Shown piece after piece: positions 44,682 to 44,832 of a DNA stretch of 44,832 bases. This stretch comes from Bryobacterales bacterium (lineage in GTDB: Bacteria; Acidobacteriota; Terriglobia; Bryobacterales; UBA6623), in NCBI GenBank assembly GCA_026713545.1, contig JAPOOG010000003.1:1-44832 (forward strand), written 5' to 3'. The notes below the pieces were generated by a model. The model was given only the letters and a program-made list of their open reading frames with translations. It was not told where the DNA came from and searched no databases. The position numbers were made by a program, and so were the translations under genes. Within the stretch, counting starts at the first letter, position 1. Every line of letters starts with the position of its first letter.

Positions 44682-44832
44682 AACCTTAGGGGGGCGGTGG
44701 ACCCCTGAAGTGAGACAAGCCGGTAAGCAGGTTTTCCCCATTTGCTGAAAAATGGTGGGCTGGGGAACGGCCCTCATAGTAAACTCTTCGTCGGCTGGCG
44801 AAGCGGAGGCGGGCTCTGCTGGAGAGCAACCC
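44682..44832 (+). ncRNA. Structured non-coding RNA, possible 6S RNA (5' part)
   Basis: This stretch has no gene on the plus strand but can fold into a long irregular rod: GTGAG (44710-44714) with CTCAT (44773-44777, one G-U), GCCG (44719-44722) with CGGC (44768-44771), and TTCCCC (44734-44739) with GGGGAA (44762-44767), separated by an asymmetric bulge. Two more hairpins follow (CTTCG..CGAAG and GCTCT..AGAGC). The GGGC...CCCCTGA segment near its 5' end resembles the 6S RNA region where product RNAs start in E. coli. A rod with a bulge behind a good promoter fits 6S RNA (ssrS), an RNA that sequesters RNA polymerase. The 3' end lies outside the window, so this is only a candidate. Confidence 0.45.

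Overview
The window looks like the replication-origin region of a GC-rich, Gram-negative, diderm bacterium. It encodes lipid A synthesis (LpxB), a large TonB-dependent-receptor-type barrel, lipoproteins and a six-domain ribosomal protein S1. A twin-arginine Gfo/Idh/MocA oxidoreductase, a complete tripartite tricarboxylate transporter, a GntP permease and a LarE together suggest Acidobacteriota. That assignment is an inference from gene content and protein style, not from a marker-gene tree.

Layout. 1-10.4 kb is a mixed-strand block: a small zinc-ribbon protein, a Fur-family regulator, an FHA-GAF-PP2C phosphatase, a lipoprotein penicillin-acylase-like hydrolase, a small zincin, a hydroxyacid-oxoacid transhydrogenase, an M16 peptidase, an FmdB zinc ribbon and a YtxH protein. 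The spacers here carry a dispersed palindromic repeat and heptamer tandem repeats. 10.5-27.7 kb is mostly plus strand: GntP permease, pyrE (minus), a SAM methyltransferase, a five-gene run tctC-tctB-tctA-TPR protein-amidase, trkA-trkH potassium uptake, an AI-2E exporter family protein, rpsA with a long structured leader, an HU/IHF protein, a broken HIT gene, a Gfo/Idh/MocA oxidoreductase and a Cys-rich membrane protein. 27.7-44.6 kb is almost all minus strand: a DsbD N-terminal domain protein and TlpA-like thioredoxin, xseA, a membrane phosphodiesterase (with one small divergent plus-strand gene), then, in transcription order, larE, dnaA, dnaN, gyrB, an outer-membrane receptor, lpxB and an M1-like protein. 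The last 150 bases hold a promoter and the start of a structured RNA that could be 6S RNA.

How genes work together. dnaN-gyrB-receptor-lpxB-M1 are packed with overlaps or short gaps (23 bp overlap gyrB/receptor, 16 bp overlap lpxB/M1), which joins replication genes to envelope genes; recF is absent from between dnaN and gyrB. The tct genes with the amidase look like uptake plus hydrolysis of an amide-containing organic compound. TlpA and the DsbD N-terminal protein form a periplasmic thiol-redox pair.

Most notable: an M1 aminopeptidase homologue fused to TPRs that has lost two of its three zinc ligands; a HIT-family gene broken by one in-frame stop and two compensating frameshifts; a 197 bp element bounded by 15 bp inverted ends; heptamer repeats placed just after stop codons; and several genes whose -10 box lies 7-9 bases before the start codon, suggesting leaderless mRNAs. 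I saw no tRNA, rRNA, CRISPR array or transposase gene.
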